DNA from: Parapristionchus giblindavisi
Lineage: Eukaryota > Nematoda > Chromadorea > Rhabditida > Diplogasteridae
Length of the DNA: 64,000 nucleotides
Assembly (NCBI GenBank): GCA_943737045.1
Contig: CALSFV010000205.1
Coordinates: forward strand, 512,001 to 576,000
Direction: 5' to 3'
In this document: in pieces, positions 1 to 9,618 of the stretch
How the letters are laid out: each line of letters begins with the position of its first letter
How positions within the stretch are numbered: the stretch's first letter is position 1
Notes under the pieces: generated by a model
Told to the model about the DNA's origin: nothing
The model's input: only the letters and a program-made list of their open reading frames with translations
The model's database searches: none
Made by a program: the position numbers and the translations under genes

Positions 1-520
1 ACGAGAGACACGCCGCTCTGAGTAGGGCCATCGCTACGGTAAGCGCGCCTTAACGGTACTTAACGTTACTTATTGGATCTTAGCATGCTAAGGTCATAAG
101 TATTGGTTAACGTTACTTAACTTTGCTTAGCCTGCTAAGGCCATAAGACTGACCAAACGTTACTTAACGGGTCTTAGCATGATAAGGTTATAAGACTTAC
201 TTAACGGGACTTAGCATGCTAAGGTCATAAGTATGGGTTAAGGTCCTCGACGACTATTCCATGTTCCGTATGGTGGCCCTTGACAACACAGAAGAGGAGA
301 GCATCGAGGATCTGCTTCTGATGATCGACACAACCATACAGTATGTGTAGTTATTTGATTTTTTTAGTTTCCCGCCTCTTTTCTGCTCTTTCAAGAGCTT
401 AATGTAGAATTTGATAAGGATCGGATTTGAAGGGTTACGGTAGATTTATTGATTGATTTGAGGTACGGTGAGGACGCCGAAGTGCACGATCGTATACCCG
501 AAGAAGTCGATCCAGAATAA
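1..520 (+). CDS. GPN3: GPN3 copy 0, 3' end only (window edge)
   Basis: This is the 3' end of a GPN-loop GTPase 3 gene, cut by the left window edge. Three exons are visible: 1-38 (encoding [12 protein letters not shown]), 243-340 (starting [10 protein letters not shown]) and 463-520 (YGEDAEVHD up to the TAA stop). Donors are GTAAGC and GTATGT, acceptors are AAG and GAG. The phases match the intact copies at 5,633 and 47,153 exactly. GPN3 works with GPN1 in assembly and nuclear import of RNA polymerase II; that role comes from the family. No inactivating change is seen in this part, but the P-loop and GPN motif lie outside the window. Confidence 0.85.
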
Positions 521-1058
521 GATACAGTATATGTTGAGAATGATCGACTACACCACGGCACCGAACTGTGTTAAACCACCATACCACAATGATTCCACAC
601 TGTCTACTTTTGTCTTTGTTCGCTAACTGTTGTGATCTCCCGGTATTGATTTATTGATTGATTTGTTTGTTTATGTTTTTATGTTTGGATAAACTGATAT
701 GATGTGAATGGAAGTTGTGAATTCTTGCAAGCGTGTATTGCAGAGAATGTGCAGTCACGAAAATAGTAGCCAAAGGGGCGAGATAGTGTGTAAAACAAGG
801 AGAGTTTTTCTGACTCTACCGCTATTTTTGCACAGAGTATAATACATTATCGGTCGATGAAGTAGTTGCAATGTAAAAACGCTAATTTAATGAAATAAAT
901 TTATTAATATCCACAGAGCACCGATGACTTGGACGCTGATGGGGTATGAGATCTATGTAATAACGAGTACGAACTGATGAACTGTTTGCCTATCACATCT
1001 TTTAAAGATTGTGTGACGAGAAAGTGCCGGTGCAGATTGTCTCAATCAGTCGTGATAC
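521..1058 (+). pseudogene. GPN3 3' flank plus a DEPDC5 exon relic
   Basis: No gene is seen here. The first part is the 3' flank shared by all GPN3 copies. At about 916-942 a short relic matches the DEPDC5 exon ending STDDLDADG, followed by its intron start GTATGAG. The rest of the DEPDC5 unit is missing, so this is a collapsed copy of the GPN3-DEPDC5 repeat. Confidence 0.6.
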
Positions 1059-1061
1059 TAA

Positions 1062-1932
1062 CAAGGAGTCTCTTAGGTCTTAAGGTGGCGAAAACTGACG
1101 ATTTATAGCTCATGTGAAAGCCCTTTCTCTGTAGAATAAGAATGTATGTTTAAAAAATTCGGAAGAGCTCTGTACATGGATATAAAAAATCCAAAGTTTG
1201 AGCAATTTCTGCCTTGAAATTCCTGTGTAATGGCAGTTGAATTGCCGTACAATGATGGGCTACTTCTCCGCGGTCTCTCTTCGAGCTAGTGGTGGCGCAG
1301 TGGTAAAGATGTCGCTTACAATTTTTGCGCTGCGGGTTCGATCCCCACTGATGCGACTTGTTTTGCACGATTTTTACACTTGTCTTTTTACGTTCTTTTT
1401 TTTAAAAATCATACATAACACAGAAAAAAAATTTTCTACAGTGTTGAAAATATCTTATTCCTATCATGTCTTACGATTTAATATAAATAGCAGAAAATAC
1501 ATTTATTACAAAGTTAAAAACTTTCTTTCAGCTTTTAACAAACTTTCAGACAGATTGGATTCATGGATATCAGTAAGCACATTGGGAAATTAAAAAAAGA
1601 ACTTAAAAAGACAAGTGTAAAAATCGTGCAAAACAAGTCGTATCAGTGGGGATCGAACCCGCAGCGCAAAAATTGTAAGCGAAATCTTTACCACTGCGCC
1701 ACCACTAGCTCGAAGAGAGACCGCGGAGAAGTAGCCCATCATTGTACGGCAATTCAACTGCCATTACACAGGAATTTCAAGGCAGAAATTGCTCAAACTT
1801 TGGATTTTTTATATCCAAGTACAGAGCTCTTCCGAATTTTTTAAACATACATTGTTATTCTACAGAGAAAGGGCTTTCACATAAGCTATAAATCGTCAGT
1901 TTTCGCCACCTTAAGACCTAAGAGACTCCTTG
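1062..1932. mobile_element. 871-bp fold-back DNA element with tRNA-like boxes, TSD TAA
   Basis: Two inverted arms of about 330 bp (1062-1395 and 1600-1932) surround a 200-bp spacer. The ends read CAAGGAGTCTCTTAGGTCTT and its complement. The flanks carry a TAA duplication at 1059-1061 and 1933-1935; the related sequence near 51,020 lacks the insertion. Three-base TWA/TAA duplications are typical of PIF/Harbinger elements, but no transposase is present, so the family is only suggested. Each arm holds a tRNA-like segment (+ strand about 1288-1356, minus strand about 1642-1712) with an A box (GTGGCGCAGTGGT) and a B box (GGTTCGATCCC). Pairing in the tRNA-like segment is imperfect, so it is probably not a working tRNA. 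Confidence 0.8.
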
Positions 1933-2240
1933 TAAATATAACCAGGCACTCGATAACGTATTTGAAATGTAAGAAACGTAAATGTAATGTAATAAGTTTT
2001 AATATCCACTAATCCTAAAGGGTGTAGATGATTGTTATTTGATGTTTAATGATGTTTTTGATAGTACAGGAGAACAACGCACTCAAAATTATATTTCATT
2101 TTCCAAATAATTAAATTTCCATATTGGTTCATTATGTAATTCGAACACCTCGCATTAGCGTGGCCACTCATCTGTCTTTCCATTTCATTTTGATATTCGA
2201 CTGTGGTGAAGGGAGGTCGGCACGGTTTTTTCTTGGAGAA

Positions 2241-3192
2241 ATGGCGAAGTCGAAGGAATCGAAGTCCAAGGCATCGAAATCGAAGAAATCGAAATCGAAG
2301 GAAGATAAGACGCAGGAAGAAAAGACGAAGGAAGAAAAGACGAAGGAATTGAAGACACAGGACTCTAAAACGAAGGAGTCGAAGAAATCGAAGAGGTCCA
2401 AGAAGGAAAAGCCCAAGAGACCGACGGTCAAAATGCCCAAAGAGGAGCTTCCGCCATTCAAACTCGAGGTTGATCTTTGATCTTTTACAATAATTTATCT
2501 TTGATCTTTGATCTTTAGCTGACTCGCCAGGATGAAAAGGCTGACAAAATAATACTGATCTATGAGAAGGATCGGGGCAGTTCATACTGCGATCTGGTCA
2601 TCAAGAATCAATTGACGGAATATTACTCGTACAAGGTCAGAGATCAAAGATCAAAGATCAAAGTTTATTTATTTGTTGTTCAGGTGAAATGCAGTGATAT
2701 AGTGAACTTTCGAACGCGAAAATCGATAGGATTTCTGGCACCCAATACCAAAGACATCATTCGGGTTGGTCTTTGGACTTTGATCTTTGGACTTTGATCT
2801 TTGATCTTTGATCTTTGATCTTTGATCTTTGGACTTTGATCTTTAATCTTTGGCACATATTTTAGATCATTCATCATGGTCTCGCGAAGCCTGATGAGAA
2901 GACGACGTACGCCGTTTCGATCGAACACGTTCCATGCACGCAGATAGAGGCGATGAAACAGATGCGCACGGTTTGATCTTTGATCTCTGGCCTTTGATCT
3001 TCGATCTTTGATCTTTTCAGAAAATATGGCGAGTCGACACGAAACCTGACGGCGGTAAGCGGATTCCTATCGAATTTCGACCGGTTTGTGATTTATGAAA
3101 ATGAAAATGTCTTTAAAAGTTCATATTTTTAGAAGACTCATAAGAAGGACAGAAGTATGAAAGACATCAAGACGGATAGGACAGTATATTGA
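2241..3192 (+). CDS. MSP-domain protein with Lys/Ser-rich N-terminus, copy A
   Basis: Six exons (2241-2468, 2519-2635, 2684-2764, 2866-2970, 3021-3083, 3133-3192) give 217 aa, with all phases consistent. Residues 1-65 are a low-complexity run of SK/KEEKTKE repeats. Residues from about 76 form an MSP-type immunoglobulin-like domain: a DLVIKNQ strand, GFLAPN, a central strand with TTYAVSIEH, and a closing RIPIEFRP. MSP-domain proteins are cytoskeletal or signalling proteins abundant in nematode sperm; the charged tail is unusual for classic 14-kDa MSP. The start MAKSKES was chosen because copy B shares it while the frames diverge upstream. Introns are 48-101 bp and made largely of TTTGATC heptamers or their complement. 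Membership in the MSP fold is clear; the exact role is unknown. Confidence 0.8.
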
Positions 3193-3686
3193 GCAATTTA
3201 GTACGAAAGAATAATCAAAGTAATAAAAATAATAATAAAACTTTATTATGCAGGTTCACTGACATCATTCCGTGGTACCACAGAACCAATGAACCTAACG
3301 AGAATAAACGTCATTCATTCATTCATTCATGTGTACTGCAGATTACAAATACACTAATGCTGAAAACAAATACACTATTCAAAAGTCGAGAAAAGAACAG
3401 AAAAGCAGAGAAGCTCCCCACCTTGTACACTTACCTACCGATTACCTACGTACCCATTACCTAGATCAGCGTTTGTAACCATGTAAGTGGGGATTTTCTT
3501 ATATCTTGTCATTCACAGGCAACACTGTTTACATGCAGCACTTGACTGTATTGAGCGTATAAAAATCACTTGTTTTATTTGAAGAACTTTCTTGCTTTGC
3601 ATGGTTCAGAAACTATGCCGATCTCGTTTATATATCATATAGCGCGCGGCGAAGGTCAGCCGGGTTAGAGAGAGGCAGCGGAGAGG

Positions 3687-3741
3687 CAATCGAGAGGCGG
3701 GGCGAGATGTAGAAGGCTACATCTCGCCCGCCTCTCGATTG
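3687..3741. repeat. Near-perfect 25-bp hairpin with AAGG loop
   Basis: The arm CAATCGAGAGGCGGGGCGAG.. (3687-3712) is complementary to 3717-3741 with one unpaired G, around the 4-base loop AAGG. It is GC-rich in an AT-rich neighbourhood. It could be a tiny fold-back element or a hairpin RNA; there is no direct sign of transcription. Confidence 0.7.
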
Positions 3742-4029
3742 TGACTTACGTTCGTTAGCACCGTTTGTCATTTTCTTATGCAAATACATTTTATACGCAC
3801 AATATTTTTCGGATAATGAGATCGTGAAAATCTATTTATGACGGTATTATGAGGCATTCAAAAGTTACGACAAGATCAGAAAATAAAGAAAAATTCGTTT
3901 TACACTCTCGCCTTTTTTTCTCTCGAATGTTTGTTTGTCTTTTTCAATAGTGATGCTAGCGTCTGTGCAAGAGCAAACATCAACAATTTATGAATGTGTT
4001 ACATGAGTTCAGAAAGTGGCGTCAATCAT

Positions 4030-4145
4030 TAGTAAATCTTCGAAAACACTCTTTGAAACATTCCGCTCTGGCAATGCTCACTCCATTTCTTTGTTTACGG
4101 TGGATTATTACTAGAACGGAGAGTAAAATTAGCTCGGTTGTACCT
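4030..4145. repeat. CTCTCCGCTCTGG hairpin MITE, degenerate copy
   Basis: It shows the family core TTCCGCTCTGGCAATGCTCA and the far arm ACGGAGAGTAAAATTAGCTC, with a diverged centre. Other members are at 4815, 10557, 11375, 31910, 32930, 41595 and 54205. Confidence 0.5.
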
Positions 4146-4520
4146 TTAAAATGGTCATTGATCTATGATACCTTATAGCACCACAACGATTGTACCATAT
4201 TTGCATAATGCTATTCCTTGTTCACGTACTGCAAATAGGCATAGAGTGAACAATAGGAAGTGAATGAATTGGGTACAAGGAAACCAGAGGAGCAGTATAG
4301 TACTTTTTAAAATTGTACGGTAACTCGGATGAAGGGAGAATATAAAACAACTGCGAATATTTAGAATAGATGTTTCGAGGGAATAAACATTTTGCCGAAA
4401 CTAATAACTAAAGCCTATCACATCTCGTAAAGATTCTGTGACGAGAAAGTGCCAGGTGCAAAAGGTCCAATTGTCTCAATTCTCCCGCTACAGTATCCTG
4501 ACAATCGTCGATGATTACAG

Positions 4521-5122
4521 TAACCCATGAAGTGCACGATCTCCACTACGGCTACCAATACTGCACACTGAAGGAGGAAGTTGGGAGGGAAGGAATGAAT
4601 CTGCCCAAGTACGAACTGTATTTGGATATTTATACCCAACGTTGTATTTTTATTCATTGATGCCGACTCCAGTAGCATTATCTCAGCTATGGTCTTTCAT
4701 TCTGTAATAGTTAAGTGAAACCGTAAAGTAACTGGTTATTATGCGCTTTTCTAACTCGCTGAAAAGTGCATATTTCTCACAAACTAGCTTTTATTTTCTG
4801 TTAAACATCACATTAAAGACACCCAGAGCTATACTCTCCGCTCTGGCCACACTCTCTCGCTTTCTTTGCCAACCAGAGAGCGTTGCCAGAGCTGATAGTA
4901 AAATTAGCTTGGGAAAATTAGCTCGGGCTATTATGGGGGTTTCCATTCAAATGCAATCGATCAATATTTGATCTGGTCAATTTCAGGTTCTGCTGTGTCG
5001 ATTTCCTTCCGCGCGGATGCCGCTCAATGACGCGAACGGACGAATGCGTCTTCCGAGCGCACGCGCTTGACGCGGATCTACGTGATCGAGAGTTCGACTA
5101 TCCACTCGGGGAGAGGGAAAGG
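4521..5122 (+). pseudogene. DEPDC5/Iml1 exon relics (two exons)
   Basis: Two exons of the DEPDC5 unit are kept: 4521-4608 ([17 protein letters not shown]) and 4987-5122 ([14 protein letters not shown] ... DYPLGE). Their lengths, 88 and 136 nt, equal those in copy 1. The flanking exons (DEP domain upstream, [10 protein letters not shown] exon downstream) are absent; after 5122 the sequence jumps into the upstream region of GPN3 copy 1. It is therefore an internal fragment left by rearrangement and is unlikely to code for a product. Confidence 0.8.
4815..4930. mobile_element. CTCTCCGCTCTGG hairpin MITE
   Basis: Inverted arms ACTCTCCGCTCTGGCCACAC and GCGTTGCCAGAGCTGATAGT flank a CTCTCTCGCTTTCTTTGCC centre. 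It lies inside a DEPDC5 relic intron. It is non-autonomous and short (about 115 bp). Confidence 0.65.
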
Positions 5123-5483
5123 GTACGGTAGTTATGACGATTATAGCTGATTACGGTAGAAAATGCTACCCTAGTTACGATAGGCATAGGTATGACATAG
5201 GTCGAAAAATATGTTACAAAGTACCAAGCCTGCCTGTACACAAGTCACTGAAAGATGCGAGGGAGTGTGCACAATCGGGTGAGTCTTTTCACTTCTTTTC
5301 GCGACTTTTGTACACTGAACATTAATGGTTCAATATTTAGTTCACTTAGAGATTATTCAGGAAAAGTGCTGATAGGATACTAATACTCGGGAACAATTTA
5401 TTATCTTGAATATGTTGTACCTTTTGTATCGTTTTTTGTCTCATTTCGTAAGCCATATGTGCAATCCACTCGAGTTCCTGTGT

Positions 5484-5632
5484 AATAAAGCTGCTTTTTG
5501 CCATTATTGATCGGTTTCGTTGTTGTCGTTTTGAATGGCGGTTACAGCATCCGCATGTATACTGTAGTCAATGATCTATGAAGTTTCAATTATTGATTTA
5601 TCGATTGATTGATTTTCTCAGTTTTTACAACA
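5484..5632 (+). promoter_or_regulatory. Poly(A) signal then trans-splice acceptor before GPN3 copy 1
   Basis: AATAAA at 5484-5489 belongs to the 3' end of whatever is transcribed upstream. TTTTCTCAG ending at 5621 is a spliced-leader-type acceptor 11 bases before the ATG at 5633. The same order and spacing recur before every GPN3 copy. About 130 bp between poly(A) signal and start codon is the classic spacing of downstream genes in nematode operons; the operon itself is inferred. Confidence 0.6.
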
Positions 5633-8600
5633 ATGAAGTGTCTCCAACTCGTAATTGGACCTGCGGGCAGTGGAAAGGTAATATATAATTAATTATCTGT
5701 TCACCATAAAAAGTCAAACATGTATTTTAAACAATAAATGAATGAGGAATTCTTGCGAGAGATCACTAAAAATAAAGTATATGAGGAACGAGGAGGGAAG
5801 GAGAAAAATAAATCGCATTAACCAATGAGTATTTCATAAAAAGTAACCAGGAAAAGCCACAGAAAAGGCAGAGAATAGCTAAGAATAGCCAACAAAAAGG
5901 TAAGGACAGCGGCAAAAAATGCATTTTATAGCTACGAGTTGCTACCGAAATGCCACTAAAAAGGTAAGAAGCCACGAAAAAGCTAGGAAAAGCTAAGAAA
6001 AATGCATGCAAAATGCTTGCGCATTTTTTTAAAATGCATTTGAGTTAGCTGTTTCAAGGCTTTTTGTTAGCTGCAAAATGCATTCGACTGTTTGCCTGAG
6101 AATGGAGGTAGATTATGACTCTTGATTTGTACACCCATTGGTTTGATGTTTCGACCGTTTTCCTAATTTATTACGCGTTTGAGAACTTTGGTTCTTCCTT
6201 TTCCTTCATACTCTAATATAAATACAATCATTATTCGTTGAGAATTGCAATATCCACTGATATCAATCAATAACTACATGAATAATATTCCCCTTTTGTT
6301 TATTTATCAATCAATATCATTCACAGTCAACATACTGTTCTGTGATGGCTAATCACTTTGCCGCTCTTCATCGACCCGTTGAGATCGTCAACCTCGATCC
6401 GGCAGCTGAATCGTTCAATTACACACCATCTGTTGGTAAGTTGGAGTGCCTAAGTGTACTTGTACTTAAAGGATAAGTAAGTAACTAAGTAATTAAGCGT
6501 GAGTAGTAAGTCATCGGACTTAGTTCTTTATTTCATGAATTCGGGATGAGATGGTGACATTTATAATAGATATTTATTTCCTTAGAAAATATGTGGAGTT
6601 TAAAGTATTGTGAGGTCGTTTGGTAAGAAAAGTGTCTGTGTTTTTCTGCTTCAAACATCATTCCGGTCTTTGTCAATCATACCAATAATCGGTTTGTTTA
6701 TGTTTTCGTAAGTACAATATGGTATCCCTTTGTAGATATTCGTGATCTGATTTCTGTCGACGACGTTCTCGAAGATGAAGATATCATAATGGGACCGAAT
6801 GGAGGACTCGTATTCTGCATGGAGTAAGTGGGACGGGTAATTACTGTGGAGTGGGATTTTGGGAAGGTAGGAAGCGGGGTTACTGTGGCATTATCACGAT
6901 GAAGTAGTGGCGATGTTGATGCATAACACCGCAAATTAATGATCCGAGAGAACGATATGTTTAATAGCTTTTGCTATTTTTGATGTTGTAACCGTGATAA
7001 GGACTAATCTAAGCAGTGAACGAAGAAATGTGTTTTTGAAGTGTTAGCTGAGACTAATAGACGGTTGACTGGTCATAAGTCTATTATCTTCTATTTTGAC
7101 TATACATTTTGTCATTCACCAGATACGTCTCACAGAACATGGAGTGGATTCGTGATCAGCTCACAGATGGTGATGATGCCTACGTCATCGTTGACTGTCC
7201 CGGTCAGATCGAGCTGTACTCCCATCTGCCGGTTAGAGATTTACGGGTTACGGTAGTTAATGATTACGGTAACTACCCTGTAATTCGGACTTTGATATTG
7301 ATGTGGTTATTGTCTTTTTTGTTGTTATTGATTGACATGTTTGGCTGGTTGATTGATTGATTAATGCACTGATCGATTTATCGATTGACTGATAGATATT
7401 GATCGATTGATTGATTTATCGATTAATTGATTGCCTTCAGGTAATGAAGGACATAGTGACAGCGTTTCGCGCCTGGGACTACAACGTCTGCTCCCTCTTC
7501 ATGATCGACTCGCATTTTGTGCTCGAACCGGAAAAGTGAGTGAGGTGATGAGAGGTTACGGCTAGGTGATTGTGAGATACTGTAGGACTTAGATATGCCG
7601 TAGGACAGATACTTGAGGACATGCATGAATGTTGACGAAAGGGTTGCCCACAAACGTGACGTCACAAGCGTAGGCGGAGAATTTTTGGCCAGCGCTTTCG
7701 CCTATAATTGTGACGCCGCGTTTGTCGGCAAACCGTTTGTCAACGTTCATGGATAGCTATACTGATCGCGATCGGGAAATTCGTATGCCAACAAAGCACT
7801 ACCATTTCTTTCCTCTACATAACAAAGAATCTCTAAAACGCTAATTCACCAGGCTGGAATGTGTTCCGACTGACCCATTCATTAGACTTATTTTAATAGG
7901 ATTAGAAGACTTTGTATAACTTATTCTAAGGAAAGCAGTGTCTGATTTAGCCTTACGTAACCGTATCGATAAGTTAGGGTCTCTAACTTAAACTTTAGCT
8001 AATGTCTTACTTAATCTAACTTAAACTTTGGTTAACGTCTTACTTAATCCAACTTAAACTCGGGCTATCATCTGACTTATTCTTATTCTCCCATAATATT
8101 CTCTCATAGACTAATCGCTGGTGCCCTCACAGCCATGTCATCCATGGTATCACTCGAGACGGCCGCTGTGAATGTACTCACGAAGATGGACCAACTGTCG
8201 AGAGATGAAAGGAAACATGTCGAGGTACGGTATGAATGGGTAGGGTTACGGTAGCCCATCGATCGATAATGGATGATAAAAGGTCCATCGGATAGGACGA
8301 GTAGTGTGTACAATGAGATCAGTGATAATGGTTGATGTCATTTGAGACCAAGATTGTATTCGAGCGATGGGGGTGTTGATTGCATGATGTGGAGATTGGG
8401 TTGATCTTTGATCTTTGATCTTTGCTCCTCAGGACATGCTCGACTCGGATTGCCTATCGCTAGTAGACGATGTGCAGGATGATCCGTGGAACGAGAGACA
8501 CGCCGCTCTGAGTAGGGCCATTGCTACCGTAAGTGATCCTTAACGTGACTTAACGTTATTTAGTGGGTCTTAACATACTAAGGTAATAAGTATGAGTTAA

Positions 8601-9062
8601 GGTTACTTATGTTAACTTTACTTAGTGGGTCTTAGCGTGTTAAGGTCTATGAGTTTGCGTTAACGTTACTTAACTTTACTTGGCCTGCTAGGACCATAAG
8701 ACTTACTTAACGGGATTTAGCATGATAAAGTCATAAGACTGACTTAACGAGACTTAGCATGGAAAGGTCATAAGTATGGATTAAGGTCCTCGACGACTAT
8801 TCCATGTTCCGTATGGTGGCCCTTGACAACACAGAAGAGGAGAGCATCGAGGATTTGCTTCTGATGATCGACACGACCATACAGTATGTGTAGTTATTTG
8901 AATATTTGAGTTTCCCGCCCTTTTCTGCTCTTTCAAGATTCTAGTGTAGAATTTGACAATTATCGAATTTGAAGGGTTACTGTAGATTTATTGATCGATT
9001 TGAGGTACGGTGAGGACGCCGAAGTGCACGATCGTATACCCGAAGAAGTCGATCCCGAATAA
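5633..9062 (+). CDS. GPN3: GPN-loop GTPase 3, copy 1 (intact)
   Basis: Nine exons: 5633-5677, 6327-6435, 6736-6823, 7123-7231, 7441-7535, 8110-8224, 8433-8528, 8786-8883, 9005-9062. They total 813 nt, 270 aa, near the usual GPN3 length (about 280). Visible motifs are the P-loop GPAGSGKST (residues 9-17), NLDPAAE, the signature GPN loop GPNGGL (71-76), DCPGQIEL (105-112) and the TKMD specificity motif (173-176). The C-terminal YGEDAEVHD matches GPN3 rather than GPN1 or GPN2. GPN3 is an essential cytosolic GTPase that partners GPN1 for RNA polymerase II assembly and nuclear import (family knowledge). No stop or frameshift is seen. Introns 1 and 5 carry repeat insertions near 5,760-6,090 and at 7,622-7,758. 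Confidence 0.92.
5760..6095. repeat. Repeat insertion in GPN3 copy 1 intron 1
   Basis: About 335 bp absent from the other GPN3 copies. It is rich in AAAAGGTAAG, AAGCCA and AAAATGCATT words in both orientations, suggesting a decayed fold-back element. The ends are not sharp. Confidence 0.4.
7622..7758. mobile_element. GTGACGTCAC-type MITE in GPN3 copy 1 intron 5
   Basis: Imperfect inverted ends ATGAATGTTGACGAAAGGGT and the complement of AACCGTTTGTCAACGTTCAT enclose CGTGACGTCACAAGCGTAGG. Relatives lie at 28,830, 37,535 and 56,408. Confidence 0.6.
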
Positions 9063-9156
9063 GATACCGTATGTCGAGAATGATCGACTACACCACGGCA
9101 CCGAACTGTGTTACACCACCACACCACTATGATTTTACACTGTCTACGGTCTACTT

Positions 9157-9391
9157 ATTCTGGATCGACTTCTTCGGGTATACGATCGTGCACTTCGGCG
9201 TCCTCACCGTACCTCAAATCGATCAATAAATCTACCGTAACCCTTTAAATTCGATTCTTGTCAAATTCTACACTAGGCTCTTGAAAGAGCAAAAAAAGGC
9301 GGGAAATTCAAATACTCAAATAAATACACATACTGTATGGTCGTGTCGATCATCAGAAGCTGATCCTCGATGCTCTCCTCTTCGCTGTTCA
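9157..9391 (-). pseudogene. Inverted duplicate of the GPN3 3' end
   Basis: Read on the minus strand this is part of GPN3 exon 8, intron 8 and exon 9, including the stop and a few bases beyond. It faces the 3' end of copy 1 tail to tail with about 100 bp between them. A read-through transcript would fold into a duplex covering exons 8-9. Confidence 0.8.
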
Positions 9392-9618
9392 GAAGTCACG
9401 AAAATATGATAATAGAAAAAGGAGCGAGATAGTGTGCAAAACAAGGACGTTTTTTTCTGACTCTACCGCTATTTTTGCACAGATAAGACTTTATCGGTCG
9501 ATAAGGTAGGTGAAATGTAAAAACGCAAATGTAATGAAATAAATATATTAACATCCACTTTTCCAAAAGAGGGTGAGGATCGAGATAGAATATCTAATCG
9601 TTTTTCAATCTTCTGCAG

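Larger units (their letters stand above)
3193..4520. other. Intergenic stretch with hairpin and repeats
   Basis: No gene is recognised. About 3,193-3,470 matches the flank of MSP copy B near 52,965-53,330. A very strong stem-loop lies at 3687-3741. A degenerate member of the CTCTCCGCTCTGG hairpin family is near 4030-4145. About 4150-4305 is an inverted copy of 55,290-55,450. From about 4395 the sequence matches DEPDC5 intron. Confidence 0.5.

Noticed and set aside
1563..1844. 93-aa + strand frame and its mirror at 1150-1368
   Set aside because: Both run through the inverted arms and tRNA-like boxes of the fold-back element and are not proteins.
2046..2585. Long minus-strand frames rich in Leu/Phe/Arg opposite the MSP first exon
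   Set aside because: They are the antisense shadow of the AAG/GAA-rich lysine tract; no independent signals, and they end at the exon borders of the MSP gene.
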